Part shown: positions 1 to 6,164 of the stretch, one piece after another
Numbering within the stretch: position 1 is the stretch's first letter
Layout of the letters: every line of letters begins with the position of its first letter
Assembly (NCBI GenBank): GCA_910584805.1
Contig: CAJUCB010000028.1
Location: 6,047-23,738, forward strand
DNA from: an uncultured Oscillospiraceae bacterium
GTDB lineage: Bacteria; Bacillota; Clostridia; Oscillospirales; Oscillospiraceae
DNA: 17,692 bases
Direction of reading: 5' to 3'
The notes under the pieces: model-generated
The model's input: only the letters and a program-made list of their open reading frames with translations
Database searches by the model: none
Told to the model about the DNA's origin: nothing
Translations under genes and position numbers: made by a program

Positions 1-1
1 G

Positions 2-415
2 GCGTTGAATCGGATCGACTATTTGATGACGCATGAGAACCCAGGTGGGTGGCTGAGCCTGGTGTTAAAGTATAAAATCCTGCATTTTTATGAAAAACAG
101 GCCCAAAAGAAACGGCTGTTTATAGATGCGGAAGACTATGTGGAGCCCGGCGAGCTAGACCCAAACATCCAAGCGCTGGAAGAGGAAAGCTGTGAACTGT
201 TGGAAAAAATCCGGGAGAGCTTAACGCCGGAAGAATTTCATTACATCACCCGCCTGGTGTTGGATCAGGCCAGCCACAAGCAGTTGGGCCAGGAATTTCA
301 TATCACGGAGATTGGAAGCAAAAAGAAACGGGAACGCATCATCAAAAAGCTAAACAAAAAACTCCCGGAATATTCGAGCATATCTGGTAAAAAGGACAAA
401 AAGAAAAAGGGTTGA
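2..415 (+). CDS. RNA polymerase sigma-70-like factor, C-terminal part (5' end outside window)
   Basis: The reading frame is open from the first bases, so the gene begins upstream; the TTG at position 5 lies inside the protein (A-L-N-R-I-D-Y-L) and is not taken as the start. The visible 137 residues begin with the end of a sigma region 2-like segment, including the HENPGGWL stretch that I associate with clostridial ECF-like factors. An acidic linker follows, then a region 4-like helix-turn-helix (LTPEEFHYITRLVL ... HKQLGQEFHIT) and a very Lys-rich tail ending GKKDKKKKG. Such factors direct RNA polymerase to a small regulon. The next gene, 55 nt downstream, encodes a membrane-anchored DUF4367 protein, a common partner that may act as anti-sigma factor; that role is inferred. 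It could also be a sigma-like regulator without full promoter-melting function. Confidence 0.7.
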   Translation, partial: ALNRIDYLMTHENPGGWLSLVLKYKILHFYEKQAQKKRLFIDAEDYVEPGELDPNIQALEEESCELLEKIRESLTPEEFHYITRLVLDQASHKQLGQEFHITEIGSKKKRERIIKKLNKKLPEYSSISGKKDKKKKG

Positions 416-470
416 AAAATATGTATACTTTTTTGCCGTTTCAAAGGATGAATAAATTGGAGGGGAATAT

Positions 471-1385
471 ATGAAGAAGGAGACCTATGACGATGCCTAC
501 TTTGCATCCCTCACGACCCAGCAGCTAGAGGAGATGATTGACCTAGGCTTGGAGCTGCCCAGCCAGGAGAACAGGAAGGCACTTCTTCGTATTTTGGAGG
601 TGTTGGAGGAAAGAGAAAACGATGCCATCGTGCAGAAGGCTTGGGAGGAGTTTCAGCTCTATTACAACAGTCCTGAACGGAAGGGGAAGGAGCGATATTA
701 CTTCGACGAAGCTGCGTTGGAGGAAGAGGAGGCGAGGGAAAGAGAGAGACAAAAGAAACAGGAGAAGCAGTCGAGCCGCAAAGTTTCCATTTCCCGCGTA
801 TGTGCTGTCGGCCGGGTGGCCCTTCTGACCATCATCCTTACGTTTGGCACCATGGCGGCTGCCCAGGCCGTGGGGATAAACGTGTTTGGAATTTTGGGGG
901 AGTGGACAGATAATGCGTTCCGCTTTAACTTGGGGACACCGCCGTCGTCAAGGACGCTTTCGGAGAAAGAAGCCTACGTAGAGACATTCCGGAGTAGGCT
1001 TGAGGAAATTGGCATTCCAGCGGATTTGGTTCCCACTTGGTATCCAGAGGGCTTTGTGCCAGATATGGATAGGTTTTACACGGATATCGTTGAGGATGGA
1101 TTTGATTCAGTCGGCTGTGGGTTTGACAATGAAACGGAAGATAAACATTATACCATCGCAATTGACCGATATTATGACAGAGAACTTCTCAATAACCTTG
1201 TCGTTGAAAAAAACGATAAGGATGAAGTGGAAGAATACACTGTCAATGGAAGAAGATTTTATATCATGCTAAATAACCCTGGGTATACAGGCACTTGGTC
1301 GGACGGAGAACTGTTCATCGTAATAGGTGGAGACCTTTCCAAAGAAGAAGTGAAAGAAATCATAAACTCGATTGGAGGATACTGA
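471..1385 (+). CDS. DUF4367 membrane-anchored protein, putative anti-sigma factor
   Basis: A protein of 304 residues. GGAGGGG at 459-465 is correctly spaced from the ATG. Residues 1-105 are hydrophilic, strongly charged and partly helical (EEEEARERERQKKQEK near 84-99), so probably cytoplasmic. One hydrophobic segment lies at about 108-134. The rest looks extracytoplasmic: a linker (140-165), then a DUF4367-like domain from about 185 to 302, recognised from the WYPEGF motif at 190-195, alternating beta strands and the closing SKEEVKEIINSI helix. The order cytoplasmic region, single membrane pass and outer sensor domain, right after a sigma-factor gene, fits an anti-sigma or surface-stress sensor. 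No canonical zinc anti-sigma HxxxCxxC motif is seen, so the mechanism is open. The downstream secreted-protein gene starts 2 nt after the stop, suggesting cotranscription. Confidence 0.72.
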   Translation: MKKETYDDAYFASLTTQQLEEMIDLGLELPSQENRKALLRILEVLEERENDAIVQKAWEEFQLYYNSPERKGKERYYFDEAALEEEEARERERQKKQEKQSSRKVSISRVCAVGRVALLTIILTFGTMAAAQAVGINVFGILGEWTDNAFRFNLGTPPSSRTLSEKEAYVETFRSRLEEIGIPADLVPTWYPEGFVPDMDRFYTDIVEDGFDSVGCGFDNETEDKHYTIAIDRYYDRELLNNLVVEKNDKDEVEEYTVNGRRFYIMLNNPGYTGTWSDGELFIVIGGDLSKEEVKEIINSIGGY

Positions 1386-1387
1386 CT

Positions 1388-1813
1388 GTGAAGCATATTT
1401 TTTCTGCGATTTTAGTTTGTGCTGTACTTTTAAGTTGCTGTGTGAGTGCATTTGCTGCAACGGAAGGCGCAGGACGGGCAGCAAATATTTTGAGTACATA
1501 TACTGCTTCTGCAGTAACAGGGGCAAACTCTGGGGAAGTAAAGATAACATATAGAGCAGGGGCAAACCGGTTGGCAATGGCGATTGGGGTAGCATCCATT
1601 GCAATTTATAAAAGTAATGGAAGCTATGTAACAACAATCAAAGGCTCTGCGGCCAACGGGTTGATATCGTTCAATGCAGATAGAAAAAGCGGCAGTTATA
1701 CGTACAAGGGAACCCCCGGCGTATCTTACTACGCAGTTGTCACCATCACCGCCTCCGCAGGCGGCGAGACAGACAACAAGACCGTAACGACGAACAGAGC
1801 ACAGGCGAAGTAA
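1388..1813 (+). CDS. Small secreted beta-rich protein, function unknown
   Basis: I choose GTG 1388 because GGAGG at 1374-1378 sits 9 nt upstream and the protein then begins with a textbook signal peptide: VKH, a hydrophobic core to about residue 22, and AFA|AT as a likely signal peptidase I site after residue 23. An LLSC sequence at 14-17 could also be read as a weak lipobox. The mature part is about 118 residues, rich in Ser, Thr, Gly, Ala and Tyr with alternating strand-like stretches (GEVKITYRAG, ASIAIYKSNGSYV, GSYTYKGTPGVSYYAVVTI), suggesting a compact beta-sandwich. It resembles small secreted clostridial proteins of the DUF6147 kind, but I cannot confirm membership. It is the last gene of the sigma/DUF4367 cluster and might be a regulon target or the sensed surface component; both are inference. 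Confidence 0.65.
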   Translation: MKHIFSAILVCAVLLSCCVSAFAATEGAGRAANILSTYTASAVTGANSGEVKITYRAGANRLAMAIGVASIAIYKSNGSYVTTIKGSAANGLISFNADRKSGSYTYKGTPGVSYYAVVTITASAGGETDNKTVTTNRAQAK

Positions 1814-1820
1814 ATCACAC

Positions 1821-1859
1821 GCCCCCCAGCAGGGCCATCGAATGGTCCTGCTGGGGGGC
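1821..1859. terminator. Shared terminator hairpin between convergent genes
   Basis: A long inverted repeat: 1821-1838 pairs with 1842-1859 through 18 positions (one G-U wobble) around a 3-nt loop CGA. It lies 7 nt after the secreted-protein stop (+) and 5 nt after the clpC stop (-). The T-tract is weak on both strands (AAGTTTAT on +), so termination would rest mainly on the very stable stem. It probably serves both genes. Confidence 0.7.
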
Positions 1860-1863
1860 AAGT

Positions 1864-4314
1864 TTATCTCTGTGTAGGACTGGATCGCAGGGGCACCAGG
1901 GTCAGCTTCCCGCCCTGTTCTTCCAAATATAAGGTACTGCCGGAGCGGATTTCCTCCCGGAGCAACAGTTCTGCGGCGGGGTTTTCCACCTCGCTGCGGA
2001 TGAGCCGCCGCAGGGGACGGGCTCCATAGCGCTTGTCGGTACCGGCCTGGACCAGATGGGCCACCGCCGCCTCTGTGGGGAGGAAGCGCACCCCCTGATC
2101 TGCCATCCGCTGGCCTACCGAGCGCAGGAGCTTTTTGGCAATGGCGGTGAGTTCCCGGTTCTCCAAGGGATGAAAGACGACGGTTTCATCCAGACGGTTG
2201 AGGAATTCCGGCCGGAACACCTGCCGCAGCTCCCGCTGCAACACGGCCTCCCCAGTCTTTTGGTCCTGCTCCTGGGAGGAGAAGCCCAGGGTGGTCCCAG
2301 CGGAGAGCCGCTCACCCCCCACGTTGGAGGTCATGACCACCACGGTGTTGCGAAAATCGGTTTTTTTGCCGTGGGCATCGGTGAGAATGCCGTCCTCCAT
2401 GATCTGCAGCAGCAGCCCCCAGACATCGGAGTGGGCTTTTTCCAGTTCGTCAAAGAGCAGCACGGAATAGGGGTGCCGCCGGACGGCTTCGGTGAGCTGC
2501 CCCCCCTCCTCATGGCCCACATAGCCCGGCGGGGAGCCGGTGAGGCGGCTGGTGGTGTGCTTTTCGGAAAACTCTGACATGTCGAAGCGTAGGAGCGCCT
2601 CCTCCTGGCCAAAAAGTACCTGAGCCAAGGCTTTGCACAGCTCGGTTTTCCCCACCCCTGTGGGGCCCAGGAAGAGGAAGGCCCCCACAGGACGGTCCGG
2701 CTCCTTCAGTCCTGTCCGCCCCCGGCGGACTGCCCGGGCCACCGCGTTGACTGCGGCATCCTGGCCAATGACCCGTTTGTGGAGTTCTGTTTCCAGCTGT
2801 AGCAGCCGTTCCTTCTCCGGCTGGGTCAGGGAGGTGAGGGGAATGCCTGTCCACTGGGACACCACCCCCGCCACCTCCTGGGGGGTGACGGCAGGCTCTT
2901 TTTTCCCCGCCTGCCAGCGGCGGACGGAGGTCTCCAACTCCCGGCGGAAATCCAGCTCCGCGTCCCGGCAGCGGGCGGCGGTCTCATAGTCCTGGTTGGC
3001 GATGGCCTCGTTGCGCTCCCGGGCCGCCTGCTGGATGCGTCCCTCTAAGGCCTGCAGCTCCGACGGAGGCCCCATGGTTTGCAGCCTTGCTTGGGCGGCG
3101 GCCTCGTCCAAAAGGTCGATGGCCTTGTCCGGCAGCCGACGGTCCGGCAGGTAACGCACGGACAGGGAGACAGCGGCCTCCAAGGCCTCCCGCTGGAAGC
3201 TGATCTGGTGATGGAGGCTGTACCGGGGCACCAGGGAGTGGAGGATGGCAAGGGCCTCCTGCTGGCTGGGCTCCTCCACCCGGACACTTTGGAAGCGCCG
3301 TTCCAGGGCGGCGTCTTTTTCGATGATCCGCCGGTATTCGTCCACCGTGGTGGCGCCGATGAGCTGGATTTGGCTCCGGGCCAAGGCGGGTTTGAGGATG
3401 TTGGCGGCGTCAATGGCCCCCTCGGCGCTGCCCGCCCCCACGATGGTGTGGAGCTCATCCAGGAAGAGGATCACGTTCCCTGCCCGGGCCACCTCCCCCA
3501 GGATGTTCTTCATCCGGTCCTCAAATTCTCCCCGGTACTTGGTCCCCGCCACGATGGAGGGCAGGTCCAGGGCCATCAGGCGCTTGTTGCGCAGCTGGTC
3601 AGGCACCTGGCCCCGGGCCATCCGCTGGGCTAGGCCCTCCACCACGGCGGTTTTGCCCACGCCGGGGTCCCCCAGCAGCAGGGGATTGTTCTTGCTCCGG
3701 CGCAGGAGGATTTGGATCAGGCGGCGCACCTCTTCCTCCCGACCGGCCACCGGGTCAAAGCCCCCCTGGGCGGCCTGCTGGATCATGTCCCGGGCGTGCT
3801 GGTCCAGCAGGCGGGTGGCGGCCCCGGTGGGGGGTGGGGTGTATTCCCGTTCCTCCTTGGAGCGGGAGGAATAGGTCCCCCCGCTGCCGAGAGAAGCCAG
3901 GGTTTCCTGATAGAGCTGGTTGGGTTGGATGCCCACCTCTTCCAGCAGTGCCACGGCGCTGCCGTCCCCCTGGCGCAGCATCCCTAAGAGCAGGTGGCGG
4001 CTGCCCACCTGGCTGTGTTTCATCCCCACGGCCTCGGCCACCGCCAGCTCCACAATCTTTTCCAGACGGTTGGTGAGCTGCCGGTGATGGGGGAGGGGGG
4101 AGCCGATCCCCTGCCGGCGGGTGAGGGCCCCCATAATTTTTTTCTGCTCCGCCCCGGCTTGGGCTAAGAGCTTGGCCGCGCCACACTTGGGCTGCTGAAG
4201 GAAACCCAGCAGCAGGTGTTCGCTGCCTACGTAATCGTGCCCCAGACGCTGGGCCATGGCCCCGGCAATGGCCAGGCTGCCCTTGGCGCAGGGGGAAAAG
4301 GCGGCAGTTTTCAT
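1864..4314 (-). CDS. clpC: ATP-dependent Clp unfoldase, ClpC type
   Basis: This 816-residue Hsp100 ATPase unfolds substrates and feeds them to ClpP in the cytoplasm. Domains in order: a double Clp N-domain (about 1-145); AAA1 with Walker A GDPGVGKT (215-222) and Walker B VILFLDE (281-287); a middle UVR-like coiled segment (about 422-462); AAA2 with Walker A GPTGVGKT (550-557) and Walker B VLLFDE (618-623); then a C-terminal small domain. LGF at 676-678 sits where ClpC carries its ClpP-docking loop. Length and middle domain fit ClpC (about 810 residues) rather than ClpA or ClpB. The start is supported by AAGGAGGGG just upstream. Neither ctsR nor mcsA/mcsB, the usual partners in Bacillota, is adjacent, and no CtsR heptad or CIRCE element was seen upstream. 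A 50-codon ORF overlaps the start. Confidence 0.95.
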   Translation of the reverse strand: MKTAAFSPCAKGSLAIAGAMAQRLGHDYVGSEHLLLGFLQQPKCGAAKLLAQAGAEQKKIMGALTRRQGIGSPLPHHRQLTNRLEKIVELAVAEAVGMKHSQVGSRHLLLGMLRQGDGSAVALLEEVGIQPNQLYQETLASLGSGGTYSSRSKEEREYTPPPTGAATRLLDQHARDMIQQAAQGGFDPVAGREEEVRRLIQILLRRSKNNPLLLGDPGVGKTAVVEGLAQRMARGQVPDQLRNKRLMALDLPSIVAGTKYRGEFEDRMKNILGEVARAGNVILFLDELHTIVGAGSAEGAIDAANILKPALARSQIQLIGATTVDEYRRIIEKDAALERRFQSVRVEEPSQQEALAILHSLVPRYSLHHQISFQREALEAAVSLSVRYLPDRRLPDKAIDLLDEAAAQARLQTMGPPSELQALEGRIQQAARERNEAIANQDYETAARCRDAELDFRRELETSVRRWQAGKKEPAVTPQEVAGVVSQWTGIPLTSLTQPEKERLLQLETELHKRVIGQDAAVNAVARAVRRGRTGLKEPDRPVGAFLFLGPTGVGKTELCKALAQVLFGQEEALLRFDMSEFSEKHTTSRLTGSPPGYVGHEEGGQLTEAVRRHPYSVLLFDELEKAHSDVWGLLLQIMEDGILTDAHGKKTDFRNTVVVMTSNVGGERLSAGTTLGFSSQEQDQKTGEAVLQRELRQVFRPEFLNRLDETVVFHPLENRELTAIAKKLLRSVGQRMADQGVRFLPTEAAVAHLVQAGTDKRYGARPLRRLIRSEVENPAAELLLREEIRSGSTLYLEEQGGKLTLVPLRSSPTQR

Positions 4315-4463
4315 GGATTCCCCTCCTTTTTCCCCTGTTCCGGCCCAACTTCAGGGGGCGTGACGGATTGGTTGCGTGCTTCATGGCTCTCCGAGCGGGG
4401 CGCACCCTCTAAATTGGGGGTGGCGCTGGCGGGAAAGTCTGGGATGGGTATGCGGTTTTGCAT
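4311..4463 (-). CDS. Possible 50-residue leader protein overlapping clpC start
   Basis: ATG at 4463 (minus strand) opens a frame of 50 codons ending in TGA at 4313-4311, which overlaps the clpC ATG as ATGA. GAGAGAGGTG lies 7 nt before this ATG, a credible ribosome site. The product begins MQNRIPIPDF and is hydrophilic, Pro/Glu-rich and probably disordered, with no signal peptide, membrane segment or recognised domain. The last codons (GKKEGNP) coincide with the clpC Shine-Dalgarno, so that part of the peptide is constrained by the RNA signal. An ATGA overlap usually means translational coupling, so the ORF may serve mainly to bring ribosomes to clpC. It could be a chance frame in a 312-nt gap. 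Confidence 0.42.
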   Translation of the reverse strand: MQNRIPIPDFPASATPNLEGAPRSESHEARNQSVTPPEVGPEQGKKEGNP

Positions 4464-4539
4464 AGAGAAACACCTCTCTCACTTGGTTCTGTGTGTAAAA
4501 TCTATAAAAATCATGCCCGAAAACCAGAAAAATAACCAA

Positions 4540-4572
4540 CATTTTTCAGTGAATTTTGAATTGCATTTTTCA
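4540..4572. repeat. Pair of 9-nt direct repeats at the ferredoxin promoter
   Basis: CATTTTTCA occurs at 4540-4548 and 4564-4572, start to start 24 nt. The second copy overlaps the proposed -35 of the ferredoxin promoter. The region is AT-rich, so chance is possible, but the position would suit a regulator site acting on the ferredoxin and perhaps on the divergent clpC unit. Confidence 0.3.
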
Positions 4573-4588
4573 AAAGTTATGTTACAAT
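4561..4588 (+). promoter_or_regulatory. Sigma-A-type promoter of the ferredoxin gene
   Basis: TTGCAT (4561-4566), a 16-nt spacer and TACAAT (4583-4588) form a plausible housekeeping promoter. Transcription would start near 4595 and leave a leader of about 32 nt carrying GGAGG at 4612-4616. Together with the clpC-side ORF this accounts for the 4315-4626 gap. No convincing minus-strand -35/-10 pair was found for clpC; a TATAGA-like hexamer near 4500 is the best, weak, candidate. Confidence 0.6.
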
Positions 4589-4626
4589 GGTCAGTGCCAA
4601 GAAATTTGATTGGAGGTAGCTAAACC

Positions 4627-4815
4627 ATGTATGTGATCAACCCCGAACTGTGCACCTTCTGCAAGAAGTGCATCGATGAATGTCCCACCAACGCCATCGT
4701 TGAGGGCAACGTCAACGGGAAGGACGTCTGCGTCGTCACTTCCGAGTGCATTGATTGCGGCGGCTGCGAAGACGCCTGCGAGACCGATCCCAAGGCTCTG
4801 GGCTTCGAGGAGTAA
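4627..4815 (+). CDS. 2[4Fe-4S] ferredoxin
   Basis: A 62-residue small electron carrier of the clostridial type, used as low-potential electron donor and acceptor in the cytoplasm. The first motif is C9-x2-C12-x2-C15-x3-C19-P; the second is C41-x2-C44-x2-C47-x3-C51. Each cluster takes three ligands from one motif and the fourth from the other. The residue after C51 is Glu, not the usual Pro, and an additional C35 is present. The protein is acidic. GGAGG at 4612-4616 lies 10 nt before the ATG. The gene has its own promoter and terminator, so it is probably monocistronic and strongly expressed. The partner enzyme cannot be told from the neighbourhood. Confidence 0.93.
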   Translation: MYVINPELCTFCKKCIDECPTNAIVEGNVNGKDVCVVTSECIDCGGCEDACETDPKALGFEE

Positions 4816-4838
4816 TTTTTTCTCCTAATCTAAGAAAT

Positions 4839-4884
4839 AAAACAGGTGTGCCGCAAAGAAATGCGGTACACCTGTTTTGTTTTT
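4839..4884 (+). terminator. Intrinsic terminator of the ferredoxin gene
   Basis: 4839-4855 pairs with 4862-4878 (17 positions, one G-U wobble) around the loop AAGAAA. The stem ends in TTTT and is followed by GTTTTTG, giving a broken T-tract. It lies 24 nt after the ferredoxin stop and just before the ddl promoter, which insulates the two units. Confidence 0.9.
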
Positions 4885-4885
4885 G

Positions 4886-4914
4886 TTGAGATTTCAGCGG
4901 GAATGTGCTATATT
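4886..4914 (+). promoter_or_regulatory. Promoter of the ddl-murF unit (extended -10)
   Basis: TTGAGA (4886-4891), a 17-nt spacer and TATATT (4909-4914), with TG at 4906-4907 giving an extended -10. Transcription is predicted to begin near 4921, so that almost the first transcribed bases enter the leader helix described next. Confidence 0.72.
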
Positions 4915-4920
4915 AAAAAG

Positions 4921-5045
4921 AAACTGTGAACCTGTGCCCTCATCCAGGCGGTTGCGGAGGCGCCGGCGCTTCACACAACCGGCCCCTGCGGTATACGATA
5001 GGATAAGCCCAAACTTCAATTTAGAATAAGGAGGGCACCACAGTG
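4921..5045 (+). promoter_or_regulatory. Structured ddl leader RNA able to hide the SD and start codon
   Basis: ACUGUG (4923-4928) pairs with CACAGU (5039-5044) and GUGCCCUC (4934-4941) pairs with GAGGGCAC (5031-5038). The two 3' halves are contiguous, so 14 base pairs with one 5-nt bulge (AACCU, 4929-4933) cover the SD and the first two bases of the GUG start. Inside is a second stem: CAGG/CCUG (4945-4948 with 4985-4988) continues into CGGUUG/CAACCG (4949-4954 with 4976-4981), capped by GAGGCG-CCGG-CGCUUC (4957-4972). The fold is read directly from complementarity. Translational control (riboswitch, protein-binding or temperature-responsive leader) is inferred. No known riboswitch class was recognised and no intrinsic terminator precedes the gene, which favours control of initiation over attenuation. 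Confidence 0.55.
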
Positions 5046-6095
5046 AAAATTGTTGTGCTGGCCGGCGGTCTCAGCCCGGAGCGGAACGTCTCCCTCTCCT
5101 CCGGGACCATGATCGCCCACGCCTTACAGAGTTTAGGCCACCAAGCGGCCCTGGTGGATATGTACATAGGGTTGGAGGATTATAACGGCCCATTGGGGGA
5201 CTATTTTGACCAGCCCATCTCCGACCGGTGGCGAAACATCGCCCCCGGGGCCCCGGATCTGGCGGCGGTGAAAGCCGCCCGGCGGTTGGAGAGCCCCAGC
5301 CAGTTTGGTCAGGGGGTGTTGGAGCTGTGCCAAATGGCGGACATTGTGTTCCTGGCTCTCCACGGTACCTGTGGGGAGGATGGCCGGGTCCAGGCGGCTT
5401 TCGACCTGCTGGGCATTCCCTATACCGGCTCAGGCTATTTGGGTTCCGGCATTGCCATGGACAAAGACTTGACCAAGCGCCTCATTGCCCACCTGGGCGT
5501 CCAGACCCCCCGTTGGCAGCGCTTGCAGCTCACCCAGCAGCAGATTGAGCCCCTGACCCAGGAATTGCCCCTGCCCAGCGTGGTGAAGCCGGTGGCCAGC
5601 GGTTCTTCCATTGGGGTGTTCATCACCCACAGCCGGGAGGAGCTGCGCACCGCCCTGGAGGAGAGCTTGGCCCTGGGGGGGGCCTGCGTGGTGGAGGAAT
5701 ACATCACCGGCCGGGAAATCCAGGTGGCCCTGTTGGAGGACCGGGCCCTGCCCTCCATTGAGATCATCCCCAAAACGGGATTTTATGACTATAACAACAA
5801 GTACCAGCCCGGCGCGGCGGAGGAAGTCACCCCCGCCCCCATCCCCCCTGCTTGGGAGGCGGCGGTGCAGCAGGCGGCCCTGACGGTCTACCGTGCCCTG
5901 GGCCTGGGGGTCTACTCCCGGGCGGACTTTATCGTGGACGAGACAGGGACCCCCTGGTTCCTGGAGATCAACACCCTCCCTGGCATGACCCCCACCAGCC
6001 TGGTGCCCCAGGAGGCGGCGGCGGTGGGCATCGGATACCCTGCCCTGTGCCAGGCCATCGTGGAGGAATCCCTGCGCCTGCGGGGCAACGGATGA
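5043..6095 (+). CDS. ddl: D-alanine--D-alanine ligase
   Basis: An ATP-grasp ligase of 350 residues that joins two D-alanines for the end of the peptidoglycan pentapeptide. Visible motifs: N-terminal GGLSPERNVSLSSG (8-21), HGTCGEDG (107-114), the ATP-binding KPVASGSSIGV (182-192), the omega-loop FYDYNNKY (247-254), RADF (293-296) and EINTLPGMTPTS (308-319) with the metal- and D-Ala-binding residues. The Tyr in the omega loop is the residue of ordinary D-Ala-D-Ala ligases, not the pattern of VanA or VanC types. The GTG start is chosen from AAGGAGGG (5028-5035), 8 nt upstream from the GGAGG core. The gene is read from an extended -10 promoter with a folded leader. murF follows 69 nt downstream and uses the product. 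Confidence 0.95.
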   Translation: MKIVVLAGGLSPERNVSLSSGTMIAHALQSLGHQAALVDMYIGLEDYNGPLGDYFDQPISDRWRNIAPGAPDLAAVKAARRLESPSQFGQGVLELCQMADIVFLALHGTCGEDGRVQAAFDLLGIPYTGSGYLGSGIAMDKDLTKRLIAHLGVQTPRWQRLQLTQQQIEPLTQELPLPSVVKPVASGSSIGVFITHSREELRTALEESLALGGACVVEEYITGREIQVALLEDRALPSIEIIPKTGFYDYNNKYQPGAAEEVTPAPIPPAWEAAVQQAALTVYRALGLGVYSRADFIVDETGTPWFLEINTLPGMTPTSLVPQEAAAVGIGYPALCQAIVEESLRLRGNG

Positions 6096-6106
6096 CCCAG
6101 AAAAAA

Positions 6107-6144
6107 GGCGGGACAGCCCGCCCCACCCCTTTTGGGTGATTTTT
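6107..6144 (+). terminator. Tandem small hairpins between ddl and murF
   Basis: GGCGGG-ACAG-CCCGCC (6107-6122) is followed by CACCC-CTTTT-GGGTG (6124-6138) and ATTTTT. The second stem is short, so this is at best a partial terminator that would lower murF relative to ddl. It might instead be an mRNA-stabilising element. No new promoter for murF is evident in the 69-nt gap. Confidence 0.4.
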
Positions 6145-6164
6145 GAGGATAGAGGAGAAATTCC

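Noticed and set aside
4464..4560. Minus-strand promoter for clpC (TATAGA near 4500, or TTGGTT with CATGAT).
   Set aside because: The paired hexamers match consensus poorly, so no feature is claimed.
4921..5042. The ddl leader as a T-box, SRP RNA or another well-known RNA.
   Set aside because: No T-box sequence, specifier loop or terminator, and no conserved SRP apical GGAA/AGCAG pattern, was found.
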